Origin: Syntrophobacterales bacterium
GTDB lineage: Bacteria > Desulfobacterota > Syntrophobacteria > BM002
Reading direction: 5' to 3'
Assembly (NCBI GenBank): GCA_030601545.1
Contig: JAUVTM010000005.1
Span: 1 to 19,099 of the forward strand
DNA: 19,099 nucleotides
Shown: one piece after another, positions 6,901 through 15,300 of the stretch
How the letters are laid out: each line of letters begins with the position of its first letter
Position numbering within the stretch: the first letter of the stretch is position 1
Made by a program: the position numbers and the translations under genes
The notes under the pieces: model-generated
What the model was told of the DNA's origin: nothing
Databases searched by the model: none
Seen by the model: only the letters and a program-made list of their open reading frames with translations

Positions 6901-6982
6901 CCCCTGTTGCCCCATGCCAGCCTCTAGGATACACTTAGGATAAGCAAAGACTTTCAACTATATCTCCTCTAGGAGATAAACC

Positions 6983-7213
6983 GTGTCTGAGTCTGAAAAA
7001 ACATTCAAGCGGTTACCCCAACACCAAGGACTCTTTTACGACCCTTGTCGCGATCGAGGGCCCAAAAAACACCGGTGTCCTGATTGTCATTTCTGTCAAG
7101 AGTGCTCACCATCTCGCTGCAATGTCTGCCGGGAAACTGGCACCAATCTCGAATTCAAACTCTCCCTCCAAGAACAAGTTGCCCTCTACGAGCAGACCAA
7201 TAGAGAAACTTGA
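6983..7213 (+). CDS. Small cysteine-rich protein, possible Zn or Fe-S binding
   Basis: The 76-residue protein starts at GTG 6983, preceded by CTAGGAGATAAACC, a strong and well-spaced ribosome site that supports a real gene. It contains seven cysteines (22, 32, 35, 38, 41, 46, 49). Six of them are packed as CPDCHFCQECSPSRCNVC, a run of CxxC spacings like zinc ribbons or ferredoxin-type clusters. The N-terminal KRLPQHQGLFYDPCRD and C-terminal LSLQEQVALYEQTNRET are charged and probably helical. It has no signal peptide. I recall similar small proteins in Desulfobacterota but cannot name a family, and the function is unknown. It is flanked by 7-bp arrays, with no obvious operon partner. Confidence 0.75.
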   Translation: MSESEKTFKRLPQHQGLFYDPCRDRGPKKHRCPDCHFCQECSPSRCNVCRETGTNLEFKLSLQEQVALYEQTNRET

Positions 7214-7247
7214 GCGGGACACTCTCAAGCCAGCTTATTTCATTTTA

Positions 7248-7275
7248 GATTTAAGATTTCAGATTTTAGATTTAA
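7248..7275. repeat. 7-bp-period tandem array, unit GATTTAA
   Basis: Four units: GATTTAA, GATTTCA, GATTTTA, GATTTAA. It lies between the convergent Cys-rich and HD-GYP genes. Confidence 0.75.
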
Positions 7276-7301
7276 GAACGAAAAGGAAGTTTAAGGACAC
7301 A

Positions 7302-7333
7302 AATCTGCGATCTGCATTCTGCAATCTAAGATC
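7302..7333. repeat. 7-bp-period tandem array, unit AATCTGC
   Basis: Units AATCTGC, GATCTGC, ATTCTGC, AATCTAA and partial GATC. It ends 7 nt before the HD-GYP stop codon. Confidence 0.7.
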
Positions 7334-7339
7334 GCCACC

Positions 7340-8776
7340 CTAACTTGCTTCTTTTAAAAAGAACTCGGAAGGCTGGATTCCGAGCACGGAGGGATGGAGG
7401 CATTTGACGATCTTCTTCACATATGAACCGGTTTTCTGATCCCGATCTGCAAGATTCAACATATCACCGCCTGTCAGACCACCCTGACCGTCATCAACCA
7501 GCAACAGTACTTGGGGTCGTGTTCTTTCGGACTCGTTTGGATAATCAACCACAAGCCCTAATTCTCCACTATCCAGTTTTAGTACTGTCCCCACCGGATA
7601 CAACCCCATCATGTTGATGAATGTCTTCAACAAGATCGGATCATACTCTATTCCTACCTTCTCCCACATCATTCTCAATGCCTCGTCCGGGCTGAAAGAT
7701 CTGGGACGATAGGCTCGGTCCGCAGTCAGAGCATCATAGGTGTCTGCGATACGCAGGATCTTCCCGAAGAGAGTCAAGGTATCGGTAAAATGAAGTCGTG
7801 GATAACCACTGAGATCATAGTTGAGGTGATGTCCGAAAGGACCCAAAACAACCCTCGACCTCATGTCGCGAGATGCATGCAGCCTGAGAACTCTGTGCAC
7901 ACCTATCAAGGGATGTCTGCGAATCTGTTCCCACTCTCCGGTATTCAGCAGATCCGGTTTGAGGAGAATATCTTTGGGCACCTCTACTTTGCCCAAGTCG
8001 TGAAACATGCCGCAGATGGCAAGTTGCTCGAGAAAGACATGGGACAGCCCGATACGTCTACCCAGGCTCATGGAAAGGAGTGCCACATTAACCGAATGGG
8101 TGTAGGTGTAATCATCGTAGTCTCGAATCGTTGATAAGCCCAACATCAGGGTCTCGTCCTCCAGAACCAATTCCACCATGGTCTGGGCCAGACGCCTGGC
8201 CTTGCGTATCCCGGCAACGCTTCCTTGGGAAACTTTCTGAGCCACCTCTTTAACCGTAGCCAAAGTGTGCAAGTACGTTTGCTTAGCTTTTTCTTTGCGC
8301 CGCAATTCAATATCCGGGGGAACGTCGTCCATTTCCCGGAGGATCTCTAACCACTGCAACCCATTATCCGCCAGTTGGCGCTCCAACCAGGATGGGGGAT
8401 CCTCCTGCATAGCGGACTCATCAAGAAGCCTTGCAAAGATAATGAAATCTCCGAATGAAGCCTTCCTGAAGGTAGGAAGAAATCGTAGCCCTTGAAGTCC
8501 TCGTTGCGGGAAGTATTCCATCATTTCGTTGATCAGTGGAAAGGTCTCTCTCCGATACAGAAGCTTTTCACCCTGCAGAAAGAATCTTCCCCGCCAAAGC
8601 AGAAGCTCCAACTCCTCGCCGCCGGCCATTTCGGCAAGGATTTTTCCAAATTGAGCAATGCACTCTTTCATCAATTGGTTGTTATCTTGATGAATCCTGA
8701 CCGTATGGATCATGTGATGGAAGGCCTTGATAAACCTTCCCCCCAATGCGATCAGGTCTGAATTTTGAGCCGACAA
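7340..8776 (-). CDS. HD-GYP domain protein (putative c-di-GMP phosphodiesterase) with novel N-terminal domain
   Basis: The 478-residue protein starts at a TTG (8776), chosen because AAGGAG lies 7 nt before it. Residues about 10-150 form an N-terminal domain that resembles the N-terminus of the upstream HEAT-repeat protein. The HD-GYP domain spans about 215-420 with ligands H227 (YTHSVN), H259-D260 and K263 (HDLGK), H288, H316-H317 and D345 (RIADTYDALTADR), plus GYP at 324-326. The usual HHExxDGxGYP reads HHLNYDLSGYP, so Glu is Leu and the DG Gly is Leu; activity is likely but not certain. HD-GYP enzymes hydrolyse c-di-GMP or related dinucleotides. No membrane segment or receiver domain is present. 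It begins 4 nt after the HEAT gene and is probably co-translated with it. Confidence 0.92.
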   Translation of the reverse strand: MSAQNSDLIALGGRFIKAFHHMIHTVRIHQDNNQLMKECIAQFGKILAEMAGGEELELLLWRGRFFLQGEKLLYRRETFPLINEMMEYFPQRGLQGLRFLPTFRKASFGDFIIFARLLDESAMQEDPPSWLERQLADNGLQWLEILREMDDVPPDIELRRKEKAKQTYLHTLATVKEVAQKVSQGSVAGIRKARRLAQTMVELVLEDETLMLGLSTIRDYDDYTYTHSVNVALLSMSLGRRIGLSHVFLEQLAICGMFHDLGKVEVPKDILLKPDLLNTGEWEQIRRHPLIGVHRVLRLHASRDMRSRVVLGPFGHHLNYDLSGYPRLHFTDTLTLFGKILRIADTYDALTADRAYRPRSFSPDEALRMMWEKVGIEYDPILLKTFINMMGLYPVGTVLKLDSGELGLVVDYPNESERTRPQVLLLVDDGQGGLTGGDMLNLADRDQKTGSYVKKIVKCLHPSVLGIQPSEFFLKEAS

Positions 8777-8780
8777 GGTA

Positions 8781-10478
8781 TCACTCCTTACTTTGATGAC
8801 CCTGGTCCTGCACGACCTTTCGGGCTATACGCCGGACGCCTGGCTTGAGGCTCCGGCTGGCATCTTCCAGCACCTGCTGAGCTCCCTTTATTCTCATTGC
8901 CTGCAAGGCAAGGGCAGCACCCTGCCGATAGGCGGAACTACGTAGGTCTGGCAGCCAGGCTCGACCGAGAAGGGTTTGGCGCAGGAATGGAATAGAACGC
9001 GGTGAACCGCACCGGCCAAGGGTCCTAAAACATGCAATGATGTGTTTGTCATCCGAGCCTTTGATTTTGCCTTGTTCAAGATACTGCAAAAGAAGGGTCT
9101 CGCTGACTTCGTTCCTTTCCTTTCCCATATGGTGCAATATCAGGCGGCGCACAGAGTCGTCCTCATCCTCAATGAGATGGAAGAGTTCTTTAATGCTTGC
9201 GGGACCCCGACGCAATAACCCCTTGACCGCCGCCTGGCGAACCCGTGCCGACGAATGGTGAACCATCTTCGCTAGAATCTGTATGGGTCTTTCTCCACCT
9301 AGACTACTCACCACAAGAACGAGCTTCTGTACCAGATCTTCTTCTGGACGATCCAGCATGGCCTCCAAGGGTCGAAGATCACGGGAAGCCAGAGAGAGGA
9401 TCACCTCCGTGAGCATCTGTTGCAGTCGTAAAGACGGGGTCTGAAGCAGCATGCTGCCGAGAGTGTGGATGGCCTCGGGTTGGAGTGCCAGGAGGATTTC
9501 TTTTATTTTTTCTATCTGCCCGGTATCCATTTCCGACCATGCTGCCTGCAAAGGCCGAAGGGACTGGGAACTGGAAGCAGTGAGAAAAAAGTTATCAATA
9601 ATAGGGATAGCCCACGTTGTTTCAGACTCGCAAACGTGGCGAACATGGTGCAAGCTCTTGAGAATTTTCAGGGTAGCCTCAAAGTCTCTTCGAGCCAGTG
9701 AATCGTGGAATTCCTCTTCCAGGGACTCGAGAATTGGGTCGAAATTCTCTTTTTCTCTAAGTTCCAGAAGACTATCCAGCAGGGCGTTCAAATAGTCTGC
9801 AGTTGGATCCCGCTTTTCTTCGAGGCGGACCATCTCCTGGAGCTCCGCCTCTTCTTCCGGTGTGAGCTCCAGTGTTGCTGGATCTATTGAGACAACGGGC
9901 TCTTGTTCTGAGGACTCTTGCTCCTCTTCTTCAGACAATAGGGAGTCTACATCTTCCTTTGCAGGAGGTATTTCAAAGTCAGCTTCCGGTTCAGCCCCCC
10001 AGAAAAAATCAGCCACCTCGACCTGAATGTGTTGTAGCCCAGCTTGCCAAAAGGCAGTTACCAGATCCCCCTCGGGTTCGTCTGTGAGGACTCGGTATTT
10101 GTTGAGTATCCGCAGGAACTCTTCTACCTCCTTTGTATCGGTACCATCTTGAAATTCCAACCACTGAATGCCATCGCGGAAGAGGGTGAAAGGCAAATTC
10201 CCATCCTCTGGGGGCTCTGTTAAGATCTCCTCTCCCTGGAAGGTAAGTCGGTCTTTTTCTATTTCGAACCTGAAGTTACCGTGCGTTTGCAGGAAGGTTT
10301 CAAGTTGGAGCCAAAACTGCTCCAAAGCCCTTTTGCAATTGACATGGTCTTCGGGATACAGGGAATAGTTCTTCCTGGTGAGCTGCAAGCTGGTGAGCAC
10401 CTTTTGTGCTGCCTGCCACTCCTCGTCAGCTGGGCCAGGGCTACTGGGTCCTGGCTGCGTTTCTTTTACCGTTGCCAA
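8781..10478 (-). CDS. HEAT-repeat protein partnered with the HD-GYP protein
   Basis: The 565-residue protein starts at TTG 10478, preceded by AAGGGGAT at 7-8 nt. Residues about 20-150 (NYSLYPEDHVNCKRALEQF, GNFRFEIEKDRLTFQGEEIL, LFRDGIQWLEFQDGTDTKEV) look related to the N-terminus of the HD-GYP partner. A strongly acidic linker follows at about 165-240 (LLSEEEEQESSEQEP). The remainder is alpha-helical, with HEAT-like repeats best seen at about 400-555 (GGERPIQILAKMVHHSSARV, RQAAVKGLLRRGPASIKELF). HEAT repeats are protein-binding scaffolds; a role as regulator or partner of the HD-GYP protein is inferred from gene pairing and the shared N-terminus. A foldback element lies 43 bp upstream, and I see no confident promoter in the remaining gap. 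Confidence 0.82.
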   Translation of the reverse strand: MATVKETQPGPSSPGPADEEWQAAQKVLTSLQLTRKNYSLYPEDHVNCKRALEQFWLQLETFLQTHGNFRFEIEKDRLTFQGEEILTEPPEDGNLPFTLFRDGIQWLEFQDGTDTKEVEEFLRILNKYRVLTDEPEGDLVTAFWQAGLQHIQVEVADFFWGAEPEADFEIPPAKEDVDSLLSEEEEQESSEQEPVVSIDPATLELTPEEEAELQEMVRLEEKRDPTADYLNALLDSLLELREKENFDPILESLEEEFHDSLARRDFEATLKILKSLHHVRHVCESETTWAIPIIDNFFLTASSSQSLRPLQAAWSEMDTGQIEKIKEILLALQPEAIHTLGSMLLQTPSLRLQQMLTEVILSLASRDLRPLEAMLDRPEEDLVQKLVLVVSSLGGERPIQILAKMVHHSSARVRQAAVKGLLRRGPASIKELFHLIEDEDDSVRRLILHHMGKERNEVSETLLLQYLEQGKIKGSDDKHIIACFRTLGRCGSPRSIPFLRQTLLGRAWLPDLRSSAYRQGAALALQAMRIKGAQQVLEDASRSLKPGVRRIARKVVQDQGHQSKE

Positions 10479-10520
10479 CAGACTATCCCCTTAACCTTAA
10501 GTAAGGATTCCCAAATCTAT

Positions 10521-10704
10521 TAACCAGGATACTTCATGAATCACTTGCTGCGACCACGTATATGGCCGTCCTTCCAGGCGTCCTCGGGTGTCGGCCCCTG
10601 CGACGTACCGTCCAGGTACGCCTCGGAACCAACACCCTGCGGTTGCCTGGTGGCCCGCCCATCTTCGTGGTCTCGCGACAGCAATTCATGAAATATCCTG
10701 GTTA
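10521..10704. mobile_element. Foldback/MITE-like element, copy 2 (opposite orientation to copy 1)
   Basis: The terminal inverted repeats are 21 bp with one mismatch, beginning TAACCAGGATA and continuing into TTCATGAAT. Both ends are TA. The complement aligns along its full length with 4731-4926, including the central hairpin, whose arms GGCGTAC/GTACGTC are kept while the 7-nt loop differs (CTGGACG here, TAGAATA in copy 1). The short frame inside it on the minus strand is an artefact. The element sits directly upstream of the HEAT gene. Confidence 0.7.
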
Positions 10705-10800
10705 AGTCCCTGCCCTCTTTGAAAATCTGGCCCCTTTTCCGGAGCCCGCCCAGGCATGGATAGGGTGTTAGAATTATGTGCAAATTCTGGACCAAACGGG

Positions 10801-12087
10801 CTAAAAGAAGTGTAAAAGTCCCAACACCCCCATCCAGGTCACCATCACCGCTGCCGCTGGCTTATAAATATGCCGGTAACTGGCCGCCAGGCTGGCCTTG
10901 AAATAGTCTTTCGTGACCAGCAGGCAAATGTGAACCGGCGACAGCATCATGCCCACATACCCTGAGACATAGGCAAGAGAGGCATGAAGTAAAAAGTCGA
11001 ACGGCGACAGTCCTGCAAAGAGGGGGACGAGAAGTGGAAAGGTGGCACCTACAAAACCAATGGTGATGCCCGTGATCAGACCTGAAATAAAAGGCATGGC
11101 TACGATAACTATCAGAAACGGAATCTGGTATCGAACCATTTCTTCCCTAATCTCTAAAACGGCCTGACTGTCTATCAAGGCTCCCTTGAAGGCCATGATC
11201 CCACAAATAAGGACCAGCATAGGTAGGGTGTTGCGATCAACCAGAGCTGTCCAGAAATCTTTAGAGTGCAACCTATTGACCCGCATTACCCAAATCACGC
11301 AGGCCAACAGCCCAAACAGCAGGGGCATGGCGGCGGGAAGCTTGATGCTTACGCCTGCCCATAAAACGAGGTTCCGCAGCAAGGCAAGAAAAACGATACA
11401 ACCAACTACCACCAGAATCGGCATGGTTTCCCAGAGAAAAGGGCCCAGGCTTCGTGTTTGGAAATTCCGCCGGTTATTCCTGTCTCTGGTCTCTCGCAGC
11501 GGTCGCAAGAGAAACAGCGTGCCTGCCGCGATGGAGATGAGGGTGAGCGGGGCCTGGATAAGAATAAAGCGCCACATCTCCACTTGCAAGAGACTAACCG
11601 CCAGAACCACCCCAGGGTAAAGCGGCCACCAGAACTCCCAGATGTGGCGAAACCAGTAGTTGACTGCCGTTTTTCGGTCCGGCGACAACGAGCATCCAGC
11701 CACAGCTGTTTCCACCATTGGCGCTGAAAACAGAGCTCCGCCCGGCATGGGCAAAAGCCCGATAAGGGCAGGCATGACAACACTCACAGTGGAGGCATCC
11801 TGTACGATGGCAACAAAACTGCTCACAATTCGATCAAGTTGGCCGGAGACTTTCATCAATTGACTCACTATCAGGATGAGGCAAATGATCGCCACCAACT
11901 GTAAAGTCTCGACACTGGAAAGACTTGCCACCAAACTGTGGGTGATCTGTCCCGGCGATTGCCCCATCCAAAACCCTACTGCCACCGCACCAACAAAAAG
12001 ACAAAGGCTGAGGTGAACTCGCAGGCGGTTCAAAGCCAGGATAAGGCCAAAGCAGCAAAGAACTTTGATTAAGGCTGGTAATTCCAT
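10801..12087 (-). CDS. DUF401 family membrane protein (putative permease)
   Basis: The 428-residue polytopic protein starts at ATG 12087 (MELPALIKVLCC). The frame extends upstream through a recurrent hairpin and a 7-bp array, which I exclude. It has about ten to twelve hydrophobic segments. The DUF401 features include MPALIGLLPMPGGALFSAPM near residue 115, the NYWFRHIWEFWWPLYPGVVL segment and C-terminal GLITGITIGFVGATFPLLVP followed by SGYVGMMLSPVHICLLVTK. DUF401 belongs with the gluconate/dicarboxylate-type (ion transporter superfamily) permeases; the substrate is unknown. No Shine-Dalgarno is visible; the hairpin at 12091-12118 ends only 3 nt before the start codon, so its folding could control translation. 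The gene lies downstream of the oxidoreductase but about 240 bp away. Confidence 0.87.
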   Translation of the reverse strand: MELPALIKVLCCFGLILALNRLRVHLSLCLFVGAVAVGFWMGQSPGQITHSLVASLSSVETLQLVAIICLILIVSQLMKVSGQLDRIVSSFVAIVQDASTVSVVMPALIGLLPMPGGALFSAPMVETAVAGCSLSPDRKTAVNYWFRHIWEFWWPLYPGVVLAVSLLQVEMWRFILIQAPLTLISIAAGTLFLLRPLRETRDRNNRRNFQTRSLGPFLWETMPILVVVGCIVFLALLRNLVLWAGVSIKLPAAMPLLFGLLACVIWVMRVNRLHSKDFWTALVDRNTLPMLVLICGIMAFKGALIDSQAVLEIREEMVRYQIPFLIVIVAMPFISGLITGITIGFVGATFPLLVPLFAGLSPFDFLLHASLAYVSGYVGMMLSPVHICLLVTKDYFKASLAASYRHIYKPAAAVMVTWMGVLGLLHFF

Positions 12088-12090
12088 GGG

Positions 12091-12118
12091 ATAAAAAATC
12101 CACGCCCAAAGGACATGG
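12091..12118 (-). ncRNA. Recurrent hairpin element, copy 4, abutting the DUF401 start
   Basis: Minus strand: stem CCATG, loop TCCTTTGGG, stem CGTGG, then ATTTTTTAT. All five stem positions pair (one U-G). The element ends 3 nt before the DUF401 ATG, in the place where a ribosome site would be. Confidence 0.65.
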
Positions 12119-12122
12119 GAAG

Positions 12123-12150
12123 GCATAGAGCATAGGGCATAGAGCATAGG
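12123..12150. repeat. 7-bp-period tandem array, unit GCATAGR
   Basis: Four perfect-length units alternating GCATAGA and GCATAGG. It lies directly upstream of the hairpin at 12091-12118. Confidence 0.85.
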
Positions 12151-12217
12151 GAAAATCAAGAATCCTTTAATCTATGGCCTACACTATTGGAGGTTGGAGG
12201 AGCGCTTCGCTTTAATT

Positions 12218-12270
12218 ACCTGAAACCTGACACCAGACACCTGAACCCTGGGATTTGGGATTTGGGATTT
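12218..12270. repeat. Two adjacent 7-bp-period arrays, units ACCTGAA and GGGATTT
   Basis: At 12218-12245 the units are ACCTGAA, ACCTGAC, ACCAGAC and ACCTGAA. At 12250-12270 there are three perfect GGGATTT units. They lie about 60-110 bp beyond the stop codon of the oxidoreductase gene. Confidence 0.75.
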
Positions 12271-12299
12271 GTCCTTCGGACTCCCACCCTTCGGGCGGG
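12271..12299. terminator. Two consecutive small hairpins after the oxidoreductase gene, possible terminator
   Basis: GTCC-TTCG-GAC (12271-12281) is followed by CCCACCC-TTC-GGGCGGG (12283-12299), which pairs with one A-C mismatch on the plus strand or one G-U on the minus strand. They sit about 30 nt past the stop codon of the minus-strand oxidoreductase gene. No T-run follows, so the terminator assignment is tentative. Confidence 0.4.
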
Positions 12300-12329
12300 T
12301 TCCCGGTTTCGGAATGCGGATTGAAGTTA

Positions 12330-15300
12330 CTAAAACTGGTAATGCTCGGCCACAATGCGTTCCACTTCTTCTTCTGTGGGCATGGTGTCGCGATAGCCGG
12401 CCTGATACTGGTTTCTGAACCATCTAAAGAGGCTCACCGTTTCATTCACCAGGATAATTTCGGGGATATCCTCTCCCTCATGGGTTTTTATATGCCGGTT
12501 GTACTGACCCAGCATACTGACCACATCATAAAAGGTGGCCGGCTCTCTTTTGATTTTCTTTTTGAAGGATCTTCCTTCACTTGGATAAATTGACTTCGGC
12601 TCCGGATTTGCTGAGATGTCCAAGCGCTGAAATGGTCTTCTCACTGCCACTTGCCATTTCCTCGCCTCTACCATCATTCTCGAGATTAAAGGCCCAGCCC
12701 AATCATGGGTCTGATGTCCTTGCGGGCAAGCCGAGAAAAACTCCACCACCGACGGCCCACTGTAAGCGATGGCTTCCTTTAGAATCTTAATGGCGTAGAA
12801 AGGATTGTCGATGCTGAGCTTGGCCGCATACACATGGGAAATACCCATGGCCTGGCTGATGATCCGCCGATGCAGGGTGGTCTTGCCCCCATACATTTGC
12901 CCAATGGGAGAGGTGGAACGATCGCAGCCATAACGGGTGGCGCCAGATTTTTGCGCCCCGGTATTCATGTAGCCTTCGTTATTGTAGATCACCCAGGTGA
13001 TGTCGTAATTTTCACCCAAGGCATAGTTGAAGGGACCATTGCCGATATCGTAGATTGCCCCGTCACCAGCAAACACAATGATCTTACTCAGCACATCACT
13101 GAAGCCGTTGAGATAGGCCTGATCCAGACTGAATTTAGCTCCGAGCGCTGCTGCAGAGGCGGTACCAAAGCCGTAGTGACCAGCCTGGTAAATCCGGGCG
13201 TTGAAGGGATTGGCCAGCTCTGAGACTTCACTGCAACCGGTGGCGGTGATGGTGTAGATATTGAAGCCGTGATCCAGCATGTGGTCTATGGCCCGCCGGT
13301 TTTGTTCCGAAAGAACCTTGATGCCTTGGTAGAAAGTGGCGATCCCCTGTGGATTGTTGCGCAAGGATTCGGCCGCAAAGAACGTTAGCAAGCCGATTGT
13401 CCCCTCACTACAACCAGGGCAAAGGGTGTGTCTGCCTGGATAGAGTTTTGAAAAGACAAAGAGCACCTGTTGGTTAAGAGCCATCTTGCTTACATGAGAA
13501 GCCACCTCCAGGGTTTTATCGAAGTCTTTATACTTCTCAGGAAGAAAGTCGGCTTCAGTGACATTTATCTTGTCCACCATTTTCAAAGCATCGGTGGGAC
13601 ATACATTGGCACAAATGGCGCACCCCTTACAAGCTCCGGGAATTGCGTCGATGTTCATGGCAAACCGCTCCCATGGTATTCCTTTGGGCGGCTTCTTAAA
13701 TATTCTGAAATAGCGTTCCGCAGCCTCCGGGATGGGGTGGTCGGTAATGGTGGAATAGAGCGCCGAGTCGGGACAGCTAGTGGCGCAAAGGCCGCAGGCG
13801 GTGCACTTCGATGCATCATATACCGGGAGCATGCTGCCAACATGACTCATGTCTCGATACCTACTGGTAGCGGCAGGCACCACAGACAGGAACTTGTCCC
13901 AGGGAACCTTTCTCCCTTCGACGATTGGCTGGACTATATCTTCATAGAACGTCTGCTGGTAGTTAGCCATGAGGTTCACCGGCTTGATCGTTCCCAGTTC
14001 GTCTTTCTCGGTAAGGGCAACAGGGAGACCGGCTGCTTTATGGTTCTGGCCGAAGTTCTCAGGCTCAGCCACCTCGTAGGGAACGCAAGTCGTATCTATT
14101 CCCTGAGCGAGATCGGCTGAGGAAGCGGGTGAGGCAAGTGCGGCTCCGTACTTGAGGAGTGTGATATTGGACTCTATGACCTCTTTGCCCTTTTTTGCTC
14201 CCAGTTTTTCCGCAAAGATACCTTGCAAGCGAGTCTCGAATTCTTCCTCCGCCAAAATCTGCTTTTCCTTGTTAATGAGTCCCAATATGGCAGCACCAGG
14301 TAAGTTCCGGTTCAAGTGCTTGAGGGCTGCCCTGGTAGCATCAACGGCCACCAGCTTGATCTGCCGCTCCGCAATCAATTCCTGCACATGAGGCGGAAAA
14401 GATGCCAAGATTTCATCACTGCTTCTCGAACTGTTAATGACAAACAGCCCGTGTTGCTTGAGACCTCCCACATATTCCTGCAGGATGTGGCCGGAGGCAA
14501 ACTTCTCATTGAAAAAAGCCAACACATCGTGTTCCGAGAGTTGGGAGCTATTGCGAATAGGATGATTACTGATGCGCATGTTCATAAAGACGGCAGACCC
14601 CTTCCTTGCTGCTCCGTATCGCGCTCCTGACTGGACATATTTGCAGCCATCGCCCTTGTCCTGGGCGTAAACGAGTGCCGCTGTCTCCAGGGCGGTTTTC
14701 ACTCCCTCGGCACCAATGCCGATAAAGGTTATGCCGAGCTCCCGCTCCTGATAGTCGGGCAGTTCTGCCGCTTTGAGAGTGTAGGGGCCTTCGATGCCAA
14801 CAAAGAAATCCCGGTGAAACTGACCCCGCTTATCCTCCAGACACGCCTTCATATTCTCTATGACAGCAGCTACGTCGTACTTGTTGAAGTCCTTGCTGCC
14901 CAAGCCGTACACTCCGTGCAGCAACGTGGGCATGTCCTGTCGGCCGTAGACCCGGTGTTCCTTCTTTCCCTCACGGCCGGCACGATTGGAAACTTGCAGG
15001 GCCGCCTGGATATCGGCCAGAAGGAGCTGGTTGTGTGCCATGCCACTTCGCTCCAGCACGGTGATGATCTTGGCATTACGGACACCATAGGCAAGTTCCT
15101 CGTAACAAGGAGGGGTAAAAAGCACAGGCCGCACCAGGCCAACTTTACAGCCTTTCGCCTCCCGATAGTAGTCAACCACATCCTTGACCACTCCCGCACC
15201 TGATCCCATGATCATAAGGACCATGTCGGCATCCTCGGTGCGGTAACACTCCACCACTTTGTAGTTGCTGTCCAGAATTTTGTTCATCATGTCCATCGCT

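Noticed and set aside
10541..10795. 84-residue minus-strand frame
   Set aside because: Most of it is the interior of the foldback element; translation reflects the repeat, not a gene.
13670..13695. CCTTTGGGCGG on the plus strand, similar to the recurrent hairpin loop
   Set aside because: It lies within the oxidoreductase coding sequence (PPKGIPWE on the minus strand), has no matching stem, and is in the opposite orientation; likely chance.
13470..14120. 216-residue plus-strand frame inside the oxidoreductase gene
   Set aside because: It is antisense to a well-supported coding region with catalytic motifs; its own translation has no recognisable domain.
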